A DNA stretch of 57,964 nucleotides from Chitinophagaceae bacterium (GTDB lineage: Bacteria > Bacteroidota > Bacteroidia > Chitinophagales > Chitinophagaceae), in the NCBI GenBank assembly GCA_947452965.1, contig CANGEW010000012.1, positions 1-57,964 on the forward strand, in the 5' to 3' direction. Below the pieces are notes generated by a model, which was given only the letters and a program-made list of their open reading frames with translations, did no database searches and was not told the origin of the DNA. Positions 26,497 to 35,501 of the stretch are shown in pieces (positions within the stretch are counted from its first letter, which is position 1; each line of letters begins with the position of its first letter). Both the position numbers and the translations under genes were made by a program.

Positions 26497-29400
26497 ATGA
26501 AATTTAGTCACCTACACGTTCACACACAATATTCTCTCCTAGACGGAGCTGCATCTATTAAAAGTCTTTATAAAAAAGCGATAAAAGACAACATGCCTGC
26601 TTTAGCTATCAGCGACCATGGCAATATGTTCGGTGCCTTTGAATTCGTAAAGGAGGCATATAACCATTTAGATGCAAATGGCAAACCTAAAGTAAAGCCT
26701 GTAGTAGGTTGCGAATTTTATATTACACAAGATAGAACCAGAAAAACATTTAGTAAAGAAGAAAAAGATCCTAGAAATCACCAAATTTTACTAGCTAAAA
26801 ATGAAACCGGATATAAAAATCTTGTAAAATTAACTTCACTGGGATATATAGAGGGCATGTATTCTAAATATCCTCGTATCGATAAACAACTCATTCATAA
26901 ATATCACGAAGGATTGATAGCTACGACTTGTTGTTTGGGCGCCTTAGTACCTCAAACCATTCTAAAAAGCGGTGAAGAAGAAGGTGAGAATGAATTTAAA
27001 TGGTGGTTAAATATTTTTCAGGAAGATTATTATGTTGAATTACAACGTCATGGAATACCCGAACAAGACAAAGTCAATGAAGTATTATTAAGATTTGCCA
27101 AAAAATACAATGTAAAAGTAATTGCTAGTAATGATAGTCATTATGTTGATCAAAGCGATTTTAATGCACATGACATCTTACTTTGCATCAACACCGGCGA
27201 AAAACAAAGTACCCCTGCTCTAAGAGAATTTACAGATGACGATGTGTTAACTAAAAACAAAAGATTCGCATTTCCTAACGATCAATTCTTTTTTAAAACA
27301 ACCGCTGAAATGAGCGATGTTTTTAAAGATCTTCCGGAAGCTATAGATAATACAAATGAAATAGTTGATAAAATTGAATTACTTGATCTAAAAAAAGACA
27401 TCTTACTACCCCACTTCGTTGTGCCAGATAATTTCAAAACACAAGATGAATACCTAGCCAGTATTACATGGGCTGGTGCAAAAAAAAGATACCAAATATT
27501 AACCCCTGAAGCTGAAGAAAGAATCCAGTTTGAACTGGGAGTTATTGAGAAAATGGGATTCGCAGGCTATTTCTTAATTGTAAGTGATTTCATTAGAGCC
27601 GGAAGAGAGATAGGCGTTTTTGTGGGACCCGGAAGAGGTTCTGCTGCGGGAAGCGTAGTAGCCTACTGTATCGGAATAACCAACATCGATCCTATCAAAT
27701 ATAACCTGCTTTTTGAGCGTTTCCTAAATCCGGAAAGAAAGTCAATGCCCGATATCGATACGGACTTTGATGATGAAGGAAGACAAAAAGTAATTGATTA
27801 TGTTGTTCAAAAATATGGAAAGAATCAAGTAGCCCAAATTATTACCTATGGCACTATGGCAGCAAAAAGTAGTATTGCAGATGTTGCCAGAGTAATGGAT
27901 TTACCAATTGCTGAAAGCAGAGCATTATCAAAACTAGTTCCGGAAAAACCAGGTATTGTTTTAAAAAGACTATTACATGCCCCCCTCACAACAAAAGAAG
28001 CTAAAGACGCAGAAGTCTCTCTGGAAGAGAAAGAGCAATTAACCTCTGAGGACGTTGAATCAGTAAAAAAATTACGAGAAATTTATAAAGGGAAAGATCT
28101 ATTAAGCAACATACTACATGAAGCAGAAGTGTTAGAAGGCTCTGTTAGGAATACAGGCATTCACGCTGCCGGTATCATCATTGCACCTAAAGATCTGACT
28201 GATTTAATCCCTGTTGCCACTTCAAAGGAATCAGATCTATGGCTTACTCAAATTGAAGGAAACTCTATTGAAGATGCTGGTGTAATTAAAATGGACTTCT
28301 TAGGCCTCAAAACCTTAAGTATTCTAAAAACAGCCTTATCTCTGATTAAACTCAATCATAATGTTGATATCGATATTGATAATATTCCTTTGGATGATGA
28401 AAAAACTTACAAGCTTTATCAACAAGGTGATACCAATGCCACTTTTCAGTTTGAAAGCGCCGGCATGCAGAAATATCTACGCGAACTAAAACCCGATAAA
28501 TTTGACGATTTAATCGCGATGAATGCGTTGTATCGACCCGGCCCTATGGCATACATACCTCAGTTCATTGCTCGTAAACATGGCAGAGAACAAGTAGTAT
28601 ATGATGTGGAAGATATGCAAGAATACCTGCAAGAAACTTATGGTATCACCGTGTATCAAGAACAAGTAATGCTACTATCCCAAAAACTGGCAGGTTTCAG
28701 TAAAGGGGATGCAGACATATTAAGAAAAGCAATGGGTAAAAAACAAATTGCAACGCTTAATAAAATGAAATTACAATTCATCACCGGAGCAACCGCAAAA
28801 GGACATCCCGCTGATAAATTAGAAAAAATCTGGACCGATTGGGAAGCATTTGCCCAATACGCCTTTAATAAATCTCATTCCACTTGTTATGCTTTTGTAG
28901 CCTACCAAACTGCCTATCTAAAAGCTCATTATCCTGCAGAATACATGGCGGCTGTTTTAAATCATGCCGGAAGTATTGAAAAGATTACGTTCTTTATGGA
29001 AGAATGTAAACAAATGGGAATAAAAGTATTAGGTCCAGATGTCAATGAATCTCTAAGGGGCTTTGCCGTTAATAAAAAAGGAGAAATCAGATTCGGATTT
29101 AGTGGCCTAAAAGGCACCGGAGATGCTGCCATAGACAATATTCTTGAAGAAAGAGAAAAACATGGAACATTCAAAAACATTTTTGATTTTGTAAAAAGAG
29201 TGAATCTTCGATCGGTTAGTAAAAAATCTATGGAAAGTCTTATTTATGGAGGATCCTTTGATTGTTTTACCGATTTACACAGAGCCCAATATTTTTACCA
29301 AACTCCAGGCGACACTACATCACTCGAGAAGATAGTTAAATTTGGCTCTGTATACCAATCTCAATCTAACAGTGCAACTAATACTTTGTTTGGCGATTTA

Positions 29401-30111
29401 CAAATGCCAGAAATTATACCTCCCAAAATTGCCCCCTGCCCACCTTGGCAACTGATTGAACAATTAGAACACGAAAAAGATGTAACCGGAATGTTCATTA
29501 GCGGCCATCCGTTAGACAATTATTCATTTGAATTAAAACACTATAATATTTCTCCTTTAAACGATTTTAATGTTGTTAAAAATACTGTTGGAGTTGTTCC
29601 AACGAGCAAAACCTTTCGAATGGCAGGCTTAGTAACAGATGCTCAACATCGATTAACCAAAACAGGTAAAAAATTCGGCGTGTTACATGTAGAAGATTTT
29701 AGTGGCAAAGCTGAATTTATGCTTTGGAGCGAAGAGTATGTAAAATATTCAAATTACTTAGAAGCCGGACAAATCATTTTGATAGAAGGCTCCTTTAAAC
29801 AAAGGTATAATACTGACCAATATGAGTTTAAGTTATCCAAACTACATTTATTAGAATCTGTAAAGCCGCAATTGACCAAGCAAATTACTTTAGAAGTTTC
29901 TCCCGAATTAATCACCCAATCATTTGTTGATTTCTTTGAAAACAATATTAAGCAACACCCTGGTAAAACCGCTATCAAGTTTGTAATAAAAGACATAACG
30001 CAAGACAAGAGCTTAGTATTAGAGACATTAGAAAAGGGAGTTACCATGAATGATGAAATGGCAGAGTTTATTCAAGCTAATCATTTGGATGTATTGGTGC
30101 ATTCAGTATAA
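26497..30111 (+). CDS. dnaE: DNA polymerase III alpha subunit
   Basis: A 1204-residue replicative polymerase. The N-terminal PHP domain starts HLHVHTQYSLLDGA. The palm region has the phosphate loop GPGRGSAAGSVVAYC and catalytic acids in MPDIDTDFDDEGR. Then come the fingers and thumb (AYIPQFIARKHGRE, YQEQVMLLSQKLAGFS, AFNKSHSTCYA), a helix-hairpin-helix segment and a C-terminal OB fold (FRMAGLVTDAQHRLTKTGKKFGVLHVEDF). Length is typical of Bacteroidota DnaE; the PHP His residues look intact. It is divergent from the NlpC/P60 gene with 126 bases between starts. No exact TAnnTTTG promoter was seen. Confidence 0.97.
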   Translation: MKFSHLHVHTQYSLLDGAASIKSLYKKAIKDNMPALAISDHGNMFGAFEFVKEAYNHLDANGKPKVKPVVGCEFYITQDRTRKTFSKEEKDPRNHQILLAKNETGYKNLVKLTSLGYIEGMYSKYPRIDKQLIHKYHEGLIATTCCLGALVPQTILKSGEEEGENEFKWWLNIFQEDYYVELQRHGIPEQDKVNEVLLRFAKKYNVKVIASNDSHYVDQSDFNAHDILLCINTGEKQSTPALREFTDDDVLTKNKRFAFPNDQFFFKTTAEMSDVFKDLPEAIDNTNEIVDKIELLDLKKDILLPHFVVPDNFKTQDEYLASITWAGAKKRYQILTPEAEERIQFELGVIEKMGFAGYFLIVSDFIRAGREIGVFVGPGRGSAAGSVVAYCIGITNIDPIKYNLLFERFLNPERKSMPDIDTDFDDEGRQKVIDYVVQKYGKNQVAQIITYGTMAAKSSIADVARVMDLPIAESRALSKLVPEKPGIVLKRLLHAPLTTKEAKDAEVSLEEKEQLTSEDVESVKKLREIYKGKDLLSNILHEAEVLEGSVRNTGIHAAGIIIAPKDLTDLIPVATSKESDLWLTQIEGNSIEDAGVIKMDFLGLKTLSILKTALSLIKLNHNVDIDIDNIPLDDEKTYKLYQQGDTNATFQFESAGMQKYLRELKPDKFDDLIAMNALYRPGPMAYIPQFIARKHGREQVVYDVEDMQEYLQETYGITVYQEQVMLLSQKLAGFSKGDADILRKAMGKKQIATLNKMKLQFITGATAKGHPADKLEKIWTDWEAFAQYAFNKSHSTCYAFVAYQTAYLKAHYPAEYMAAVLNHAGSIEKITFFMEECKQMGIKVLGPDVNESLRGFAVNKKGEIRFGFSGLKGTGDAAIDNILEEREKHGTFKNIFDFVKRVNLRSVSKKSMESLIYGGSFDCFTDLHRAQYFYQTPGDTTSLEKIVKFGSVYQSQSNSATNTLFGDLQMPEIIPPKIAPCPPWQLIEQLEHEKDVTGMFISGHPLDNYSFELKHYNISPLNDFNVVKNTVGVVPTSKTFRMAGLVTDAQHRLTKTGKKFGVLHVEDFSGKAEFMLWSEEYVKYSNYLEAGQIILIEGSFKQRYNTDQYEFKLSKLHLLESVKPQLTKQITLEVSPELITQSFVDFFENNIKQHPGKTAIKFVIKDITQDKSLVLETLEKGVTMNDEMAEFIQANHLDVLVHSV

Positions 30112-30188
30112 TCAATACAATTACACACAATTAACAATATGAGATAGAATTGTGGATATGTCATTTATGCATACTTAATTTATGGTCA

Positions 30189-30196
30189 TATTTTTG
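30189..30196 (+). promoter_or_regulatory. -7 promoter box of trxA
   Basis: TATTTTTG matches TAnnTTTG exactly, 42 bases before the trxA ATG, giving a leader of about 35 bases. No -33 TTG at normal spacing was seen. Confidence 0.6.
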
Positions 30197-30237
30197 CAGT
30201 AACATAATTATTCAAACTAAATTTTAAATTATATTTT

Positions 30238-30555
30238 ATGGCATTAGAATTAACAGATTCCAACTTTAAAGCAGAAGTACTTGATTCCAATCAATTATCA
30301 GTAGTTGATTTTTGGGCAGAATGGTGTGGCCCTTGCAGAGCAATCGGTCCAGTAATTGAAGAATTATCCAAAGATTATGCCGGGAAAGTGAAAATAGGCA
30401 AAGTAAATGTAGATCACAATCCTCAAGTTTCAACTAATTATGGCATTACTAGCATTCCTGCCATACTGTTTATCAAAAATGGAGAAGTGGTTGATAAAAT
30501 AGTAGGTGCTCAACCCAAAGCAAATTTTGTAAAGAAAATTGAAGCTTTAAAATAA
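30238..30555 (+). CDS. trxA: Thioredoxin
   Basis: A 105-residue cytoplasmic thioredoxin reducing protein disulfides. The active site WAEWCGPC has Cys30 and Cys33, cis-proline is at Pro74 in SIPAIL, and the buried Asp is in VVDFWAEW. The length is that of classical TrxA and there is no signal peptide. It has its own promoter (30189-30196) and is followed after 14 bases by a strong terminator, so it forms a single-gene unit. Confidence 0.97.
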   Translation: MALELTDSNFKAEVLDSNQLSVVDFWAEWCGPCRAIGPVIEELSKDYAGKVKIGKVNVDHNPQVSTNYGITSIPAILFIKNGEVVDKIVGAQPKANFVKKIEALK

Positions 30556-30569
30556 TAATTCCATCTCAT

Positions 30570-30602
30570 AAAAAAGGGTTGTCATTTGACAACCCTTTTT
30601 TT
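30570..30602. terminator. Bidirectional terminator between trxA and the MFS gene
   Basis: GGGTTGTCA (30576-30584) pairs perfectly with TGACAACCC (30587-30595), flanked by six A's on the left and seven T's on the right. It can therefore end transcripts from both the plus-strand trxA and the minus-strand transporter gene. Confidence 0.9.
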
Positions 30603-30618
30603 ATTAAGCATACACAAA

Positions 30619-31869
30619 TTAATGATTGGCTTTACTCATGCTTACCAAATCCTCTTCAGCATAGTGGCGATACTTAAAAATAATTGGGAACACAATGGCC
30701 AATACTAAGGCATAGGCAGCAAAAGTCATCCATATCATAGCCCAATCTTTTATATCATTTTTTGTGAAATAATCTACCACCCAACCACTTCCAATACCAC
30801 CTAAAATGGCACCCACACCATTGGTAATCATCATAAACATTCCTTGAGCACTGGCTCTGATATTACTTGGGGTTTCTTTTTCTAAAAATAAAGATCCTGA
30901 AATATTAAAAAAGTCGAATGCCATTCCATACACCACCATGGATAAGATCAAGAATATCAATCCAGCTCCAGGATCGCCAATTCCAAATAAGGCAAACCTT
31001 AGCACCCAAGCCAACATACTAAATAACATCACAATTTTAATTCCAAATCGCTTCAAGAAAAATGGAATAGTTAATATAAATAAGGTTTCTGAAATCTGGG
31101 ATAATGACAACATCAACAATGGATGTTTTACAACAAATGAATCAGGAAAATCGGCCCTGAAATCACTCAAAAAACTACCCCCAAAAGTATTAGTAACTTG
31201 CAATGCTGCACCTAATAACATCGAAAAAATAAAAAAGATAACCATTTTTTTTCTACGAAAAAGAACAAATGCATCTAATCCTAATGATTCAGCCATCGTA
31301 CCTTTTTTCTCAGCATTGGAAGGAGGGCACGCAGGCAGACTAAAAGAATATAATCCCATCAAAATAGCAGCAGCAGCCGCCACATAAAATTGTCCATTAC
31401 TAGAAGCCAACCCTGTCAAATCTACAAACCACATGGCAATAATAAATCCAACCGTTCCCCAAACTCTAATAGGCGGGAATACCTTAATGATATCATAACC
31501 AGACTGACTAAGTATTTTGTAAGAAACCGTATTGTTTAAAGAAATGGTAGGCATATATGCCATAGAATTAAAAAGCATCACCCAAAACATCAAAGCTGGA
31601 TCTTTTATGAAGGAGGCAAAAAGTAAAGCTCCTGCTCCTACTAAATGACAAAAGCCTAACACTCGTTCTGCATTTACCCATCTATCTGCTACTATACCCA
31701 TTAAGGCAGGCATGATTAATGACGCAATCCCTAATGTTGAATACACACTTCCTATTTCAATACCTTTAAAACCTAATGAAAACAAATATCCACCAGTAGA
31801 AATTAACCATGACCCCCAAATGAAAAATTGCAGAAAACTCAAAAGTGTTAATCTTTGTTTAATATTCAT
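30619..31869 (-). CDS. MFS transporter, nucleoside permease (NupG) type
   Basis: A 416-residue integral membrane protein with about twelve helices. The N-terminal stretch MNIKQRLTLLSFLQFFIWG, then TLGIASLIMPALMGIVADRW, resembles the nucleoside:H+ symporter (NupG/XapB) family, with the MFS loop GIVADRW after helix 2. Another recognisable block is FDFFNISGSLFLEKETPSNIRASAQGMFMM. It probably imports nucleosides across the inner membrane; substrate preference is unknown. Sugar permeases of Bacteroidota can look similar. It is transcribed towards trxA and shares the terminator at 30570-30602. No salvage gene lies beside it. Confidence 0.85.
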   Translation of the reverse strand: MNIKQRLTLLSFLQFFIWGSWLISTGGYLFSLGFKGIEIGSVYSTLGIASLIMPALMGIVADRWVNAERVLGFCHLVGAGALLFASFIKDPALMFWVMLFNSMAYMPTISLNNTVSYKILSQSGYDIIKVFPPIRVWGTVGFIIAMWFVDLTGLASSNGQFYVAAAAAILMGLYSFSLPACPPSNAEKKGTMAESLGLDAFVLFRRKKMVIFFIFSMLLGAALQVTNTFGGSFLSDFRADFPDSFVVKHPLLMLSLSQISETLFILTIPFFLKRFGIKIVMLFSMLAWVLRFALFGIGDPGAGLIFLILSMVVYGMAFDFFNISGSLFLEKETPSNIRASAQGMFMMITNGVGAILGGIGSGWVVDYFTKNDIKDWAMIWMTFAAYALVLAIVFPIIFKYRHYAEEDLVSMSKANH

Positions 31870-32070
31870 AGTAAAATTGGTTTAATATGTGTTTTGAAGT
31901 TATTACAATAAAATCATTAAACCATAAAATATCACTAACGTTTTTATGTTTTTTTTATAAATATTACACTAAACAAATAAGTGTTATCCCCTACCTAGTA
32001 AAAAAGTCTTTTAATATTTAGTTTATTAACAAGACCTAAAATAATCGTCTTAGCTAATTTTCAATATCTG

Positions 32071-32078
32071 TAAATTTG
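32071..32078 (+). promoter_or_regulatory. -7 promoter box of mqnE
   Basis: TAAATTTG matches TAnnTTTG exactly and ends only 11 bases before the mqnE ATG at 32090, so the predicted transcript is nearly leaderless (about 5-6 bases). Confidence 0.6.
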
Positions 32079-32089
32079 CAAAAAAAACA

Positions 32090-33214
32090 ATGACCCATCC
32101 TTTAGATATTATCATTCATCATCAAACCAATGATGACTTAAAAAAAATTGCTGAAAAAGTAAAAGATTCAAAACGAATCACAGATGAGGAATGTTTACTA
32201 CTATTTCAACTTGCCGACCTGCCATTTGTTGGAGCACTTGCCAACTACATTCGAGAAAAACTACACGGCAATAAAACTTATTTCAATAGAAATTTTCATA
32301 TAGAACCTACCAACGTTTGTGTATTTAGTTGCAAGTTCTGCTCCTATTCTAGATTGTATGCCCATAAAGAAGATGGCTGGGAATTAAGTATTGATAAAAT
32401 GGTAGACATCGTAAAAAGTTATGATGGCAAACCAATTACTGAAGTACATATAGTGGGAGGTGTTCATCCCAAAATGACTATGACCTATTTCATTGAATTA
32501 CTGCAGAAAATAAAACAACAACGCCCAGACTTACACATCAAGGCTTTCACTGCAGTGGAACTTGACTACATGTTCAGAAAAGCTAAATTATCAGTACTGG
32601 AAGGACTCAAACAACTGCAAGAAGCCGGCTTGCAATCATTACCAGGCGGAGGCGCTGAAATTTTTCATCCCGAAGTAAGAGATCAAATTGCCGCTGATAA
32701 AGTTTCTGGAGATGGCTGGCTTGAAATCCATGAAACCGCACACCAATTAGGTATGCATAGTAACGCGACAATGCTGTATGGTCATATTGAAACCTATGAA
32801 CACAGAATTGATCACATGCGTAAACTGCGTGATTTACAAGACAAAACCAAAGGTTTCAACACCTTCATCCCTTTAAAATTCAGAAATGCCAACAACGACA
32901 TGAGTCACATAAAGGAATCTACGCTCACCGAAGACATGCGCCTATATGCAATTGCAAGAATTTATCTCGACAATTTCCCACATCTAAAAGCCTATTGGCC
33001 AATGTTAGGCAGACAAAATGCTCAATTAACCCTTTCTTTCGGCGTAAATGATTTAGATGGCACCATCGATGATTCCACCAAAATTTACTCAATGGCTGGA
33101 AGCGAAGAACAAACACCTACCATGTCAACTGAAGAATTAGTAGCACTTATCAAACAAGCCAATAGACAACCCTTAGAAAGAGATACTCTTTATAACGAAA
33201 TCATGACTTTTTAA
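32090..33214 (+). CDS. mqnE: Aminofutalosine synthase (radical SAM)
   Basis: A 374-residue radical-SAM enzyme of the futalosine pathway to menaquinone; it joins chorismate-derived 3-[(1-carboxyvinyl)oxy]benzoate with S-adenosylmethionine to give aminofutalosine. The cluster motif C77-x3-C81-x2-C84 lies in NVCVFSCKFCSYSR, followed by EVHIVGGVHPKM and SLPGGGAEIFHPEVR, which are typical of MqnE. The length suits MqnE; MqnC shares the radical-SAM core but lacks this combination. The other mqn genes are not in the window, but a UbiD-family decarboxylase at 13025-14881 fits the same pathway. Confidence 0.94.
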   Translation: MTHPLDIIIHHQTNDDLKKIAEKVKDSKRITDEECLLLFQLADLPFVGALANYIREKLHGNKTYFNRNFHIEPTNVCVFSCKFCSYSRLYAHKEDGWELSIDKMVDIVKSYDGKPITEVHIVGGVHPKMTMTYFIELLQKIKQQRPDLHIKAFTAVELDYMFRKAKLSVLEGLKQLQEAGLQSLPGGGAEIFHPEVRDQIAADKVSGDGWLEIHETAHQLGMHSNATMLYGHIETYEHRIDHMRKLRDLQDKTKGFNTFIPLKFRNANNDMSHIKESTLTEDMRLYAIARIYLDNFPHLKAYWPMLGRQNAQLTLSFGVNDLDGTIDDSTKIYSMAGSEEQTPTMSTEELVALIKQANRQPLERDTLYNEIMTF

Positions 33215-33232
33215 CTCAATAAAAAAAATTAT

Positions 33233-33493
33233 ATGTCAGCCTGTAACTTTTCTATCACATTCTCTGGATCAGCAGAAGATATTTACAATAAAACAAAAAC
33301 TGCCGTAGAAAATCAGGGAGGAAAATTTGAAGGAGATTATACCGGAGGAAAATTCAATGTAAGTGTCTTAAGTAATACTATTGAAGGATCCTATACCGTA
33401 AATGGACAACAATTGGATTTGACGATCGATAAAAAACCTCTTTTTTTACCCTGCAATGCGATTGAGAGCTTTTTGGTTAGCAAGCTTTCCTAA
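33233..33493 (+). CDS. Small conserved-looking protein of unknown function
   Basis: An 86-residue soluble protein starting MSACNFSITFSGSAEDIYNKTKTAVENQGGKFEGDY. The pattern is a short strand, a helix (SAEDIYNKTKTAVENQ), then several beta strands with glycine turns (GGKFNVSVLSNTIEGSYTVNGQQLDLTI) and a final helix (CNAIESFLVSKLS). It looks like a compact alpha/beta fold of the kind seen in lipid-binding or START-like small proteins, but I do not recognise a named family. It follows mqnE by 18 bases and probably shares its transcript. ATG start; codon use matches its neighbours. Confidence 0.75.
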   Translation: MSACNFSITFSGSAEDIYNKTKTAVENQGGKFEGDYTGGKFNVSVLSNTIEGSYTVNGQQLDLTIDKKPLFLPCNAIESFLVSKLS

Positions 33494-34066
33494 TTTATAA
33501 ACTATCGTCCTTTACATCATTATTGGGGTCAGTTGACTTTAGCCCACCCTTCAGCTTATTATGAAAACAAGACACCCCTCCTTAGGGATATGTCAATAAC
33601 AACCTTTACTTTCAAGTCTGATTTTTAAAGTACTCAAGGACAAATAAAGCATTAAAAATATTGCAATAAAATTACAATATTTTTAAATACATACTTTTAC
33701 ATAAACTGAATTATTATATAATTCATATAATAATTTGAAATACAATTAATTAAATAAAAAAGTAAATTTAATTCACAAAACAAAAAGATAGTGTTTAACA
33801 TCTATCAATAAAGGTTAAAATAGACAAATTATTAATTGAATAAAATAAAAGGTAAATTACACAAACAATTGCTTATCAATAATATATATTAATAAAGCAA
33901 ATAATAATATTTTTAGCAATGAAATAAAAAGGTTATTTTTTAGTTTGCTAAATATTTTATCACTCAAATTTCAATATTTTTCGAGAGTCTTTCGATCAAT
34001 AAAGAAAAAAAAATCCCCCACTTTTAAAATTGATATTTTCATCCAAATAGAGAATGGCATGCACAT
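33494..34066. other. Very AT-rich non-coding gap with two perfect hairpins
   Basis: About 570 bases with no credible gene. From about 33600 to 33960 the DNA is far more AT-rich than its surroundings. It contains a perfect 12-bp inverted repeat TTAAAAATATTG / CAATATTTTTAA (33652-33663 and 33675-33686). A perfect 11-bp one follows, AATTATTATAT / ATATAATAATT (33709-33719 and 33725-33735). ATCAATAA occurs three times, and a stretch like AGTAAATTTAATTCACAAA recurs loosely 75 bases on. The function is unknown. Confidence 0.6.
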
Positions 34067-34103
34067 GAAAAAAGCCATAAGTTTTTCAACTTATGGCTTT
34101 TCA
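34066..34103. terminator. Terminator between the AT-rich gap and metK
   Basis: Perfect 14-bp stem AAAAGCCATAAGTT (34070-34083) with AACTTATGGCTTTT (34088-34101), 4-base loop. It is flanked by A's on the left, which gives a U tract on the minus strand after metK, and by a short T run on the right. Confidence 0.85.
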
Positions 34104-34145
34104 TTTCTAGAAGCGTAAGGATAAGTACTACCCTAGCCTATTTCT

Positions 34146-35405
34146 TTATTTTAACCCAAAAACCTTCTTAACTTCTTTTACTGCATCTAATTTCTCCCAA
34201 GTAAATAATTCTACCTTTTTAGTGACTTTTTTACCGTCTGGAGAGGTAAATGTTTTTTCAACTACTTCATTCTTTCTTCCCATATGTCCATAAGCAGCTG
34301 TTTCACTATACATTGGATTACGTAATTTAAGACGTTGCTCAATGAAATAAGGACGCATATCAAAACATGGCATTTTCATAACTTTTTCTGCAATTTGGCC
34401 GTCTGTAAGCGCTACTTTAGCAGTCCCGTAAGTTACTACGTTGATACTTGTTGGTTGAGCGACACCTATCGCATAGGAAACCTGAACCAACACTTCGTCA
34501 CACAGACCTGCAGCCACCAAATTCTTCGCAATATGCCTTGTAGCATATGCTGCAGAACGGTCTACCTTGCTAGGATCTTTCCCGCTAAATGCGCCTCCAC
34601 CATGCGCCCCTTTTCCTCCGTATGTATCTACAATAATCTTACGACCTGTTAACCCTGTGTCTCCATGAGGCCCGCCAATTACGAATTTACCAGTTGGATT
34701 TACGTGATATTTGATTTTATTATTGAATAAATGAGCGTATTTAGGATATTTAGCCTTTACTCTTGGAATAAGAATATTAATTACATCCTTCTTAATCTTC
34801 GCCAACATGGTATCATCCTTACCAAAATCATCGTGTTGAGTAGAAATCACAATAGCGTCGATTCTAACGGGTCTGTTATGATCATCATATTCTAAGGTTA
34901 CCTGACTTTTTGCATCCGGACGCAAATATTTAATTTGCTTATTTTCTCTTCTCAATACTGCAAGTTCTTCCAATAATTTATGAGCCAGATTCAATGCTAA
35001 AGGCATATAGTCTTCTGTTTCATTAGTCGCATATCCAAACATCATACCTTGGTCGCCGGCTCCTTGTTCTTCTTTCTTTTTTCTATCCACCCCTTGATTG
35101 ATATCGCTTGATTGCTCATGTATCGCAGAAAGAATACCACATGAATTTGCTTCAAACATATACTCACTTTTAGTGTAACCGATTTTACGGATAACCCCTC
35201 TTGCAATCTCTTGTACATCAAGGTAGGCTTTACTTTTAACCTCCCCTGCTAATACAACTTGTCCAGTTGTTACTAACGTTTCACAAGCTACTTTACTAGA
35301 TGGATCGAACGCTAAAAAATTATCAATTAATGCGTCACTAATTTGGTCAGCTACTTTATCTGGATGTCCTTCACTAACCGATTCTGATGTAAATAAATAT
35401 GGCAT
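34146..35405 (-). CDS. metK: S-adenosylmethionine synthetase
   Basis: A 419-residue enzyme making S-adenosylmethionine from methionine and ATP. Signatures are [21 protein letters not shown] (metal and ATP site; SEGHPDK quoted as core), [12 protein letters not shown] (motif 1) and [19 protein letters not shown] (motif 2, core GGGAFSGKD). Length is slightly above the E. coli enzyme (384), as in other Bacteroidota. It has an intact promoter just upstream. The predicted leader is about 12 bases, too short for a SAM riboswitch, so control is probably at initiation. It supplies the cofactor used by MqnE and FkbM. Confidence 0.97.
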   Translation of the reverse strand: MPYLFTSESVSEGHPDKVADQISDALIDNFLAFDPSSKVACETLVTTGQVVLAGEVKSKAYLDVQEIARGVIRKIGYTKSEYMFEANSCGILSAIHEQSSDINQGVDRKKKEEQGAGDQGMMFGYATNETEDYMPLALNLAHKLLEELAVLRRENKQIKYLRPDAKSQVTLEYDDHNRPVRIDAIVISTQHDDFGKDDTMLAKIKKDVINILIPRVKAKYPKYAHLFNNKIKYHVNPTGKFVIGGPHGDTGLTGRKIIVDTYGGKGAHGGGAFSGKDPSKVDRSAAYATRHIAKNLVAAGLCDEVLVQVSYAIGVAQPTSINVVTYGTAKVALTDGQIAEKVMKMPCFDMRPYFIEQRLKLRNPMYSETAAYGHMGRKNEVVEKTFTSPDGKKVTKKVELFTWEKLDAVKEVKKVFGLK

Positions 35406-35423
35406 ATAAAAATTTTAAGGCTA

Positions 35424-35452
35424 CAAAGATAAGGGTTGGTGACAGAAACAAA
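35424..35452 (-). promoter_or_regulatory. Promoter of metK
   Basis: On the minus strand TATCTTTG (35424-35431) is an exact TAnnTTTG box, with TTTG at 35449-35452 spaced 17 bases, inside the 17-23 range known for Bacteroidota. The -33 element overlaps the U tract of the upstream gene's terminator. Confidence 0.75.
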
Positions 35453-35477
35453 AAGCCCTTCTCATAAGAAAAGGGCA
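35450..35477 (-). terminator. Terminator after the DUF4270 gene
   Basis: On the minus strand GCCCTT (35471-35476) pairs with AAGGGC (35455-35460), extended by TTCT/AGAA with a small bulge, then TTTTTG. It lies 25 bases past the DUF4270 stop. Confidence 0.8.
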
Positions 35478-35501
35478 GTTATTAACATTAATAAAAAAAC
35501 T

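Noticed and set aside
30145..30165. DnaA-box-like TGTGGATA near trxA as part of an origin
   Set aside because: A single partial match without a box cluster, an unwinding element arrangement or dnaA/dnaN neighbours.
30938..31387. 149-residue open frame antisense to the MFS transporter
   Set aside because: Low-complexity lysine/asparagine composition mirrors the opposite coding strand; no supporting signal.
35406..35501. SAM riboswitch upstream of metK
   Set aside because: The predicted metK leader is only about 12 bases, and the remaining sequence is explained by the promoter and the upstream terminator.
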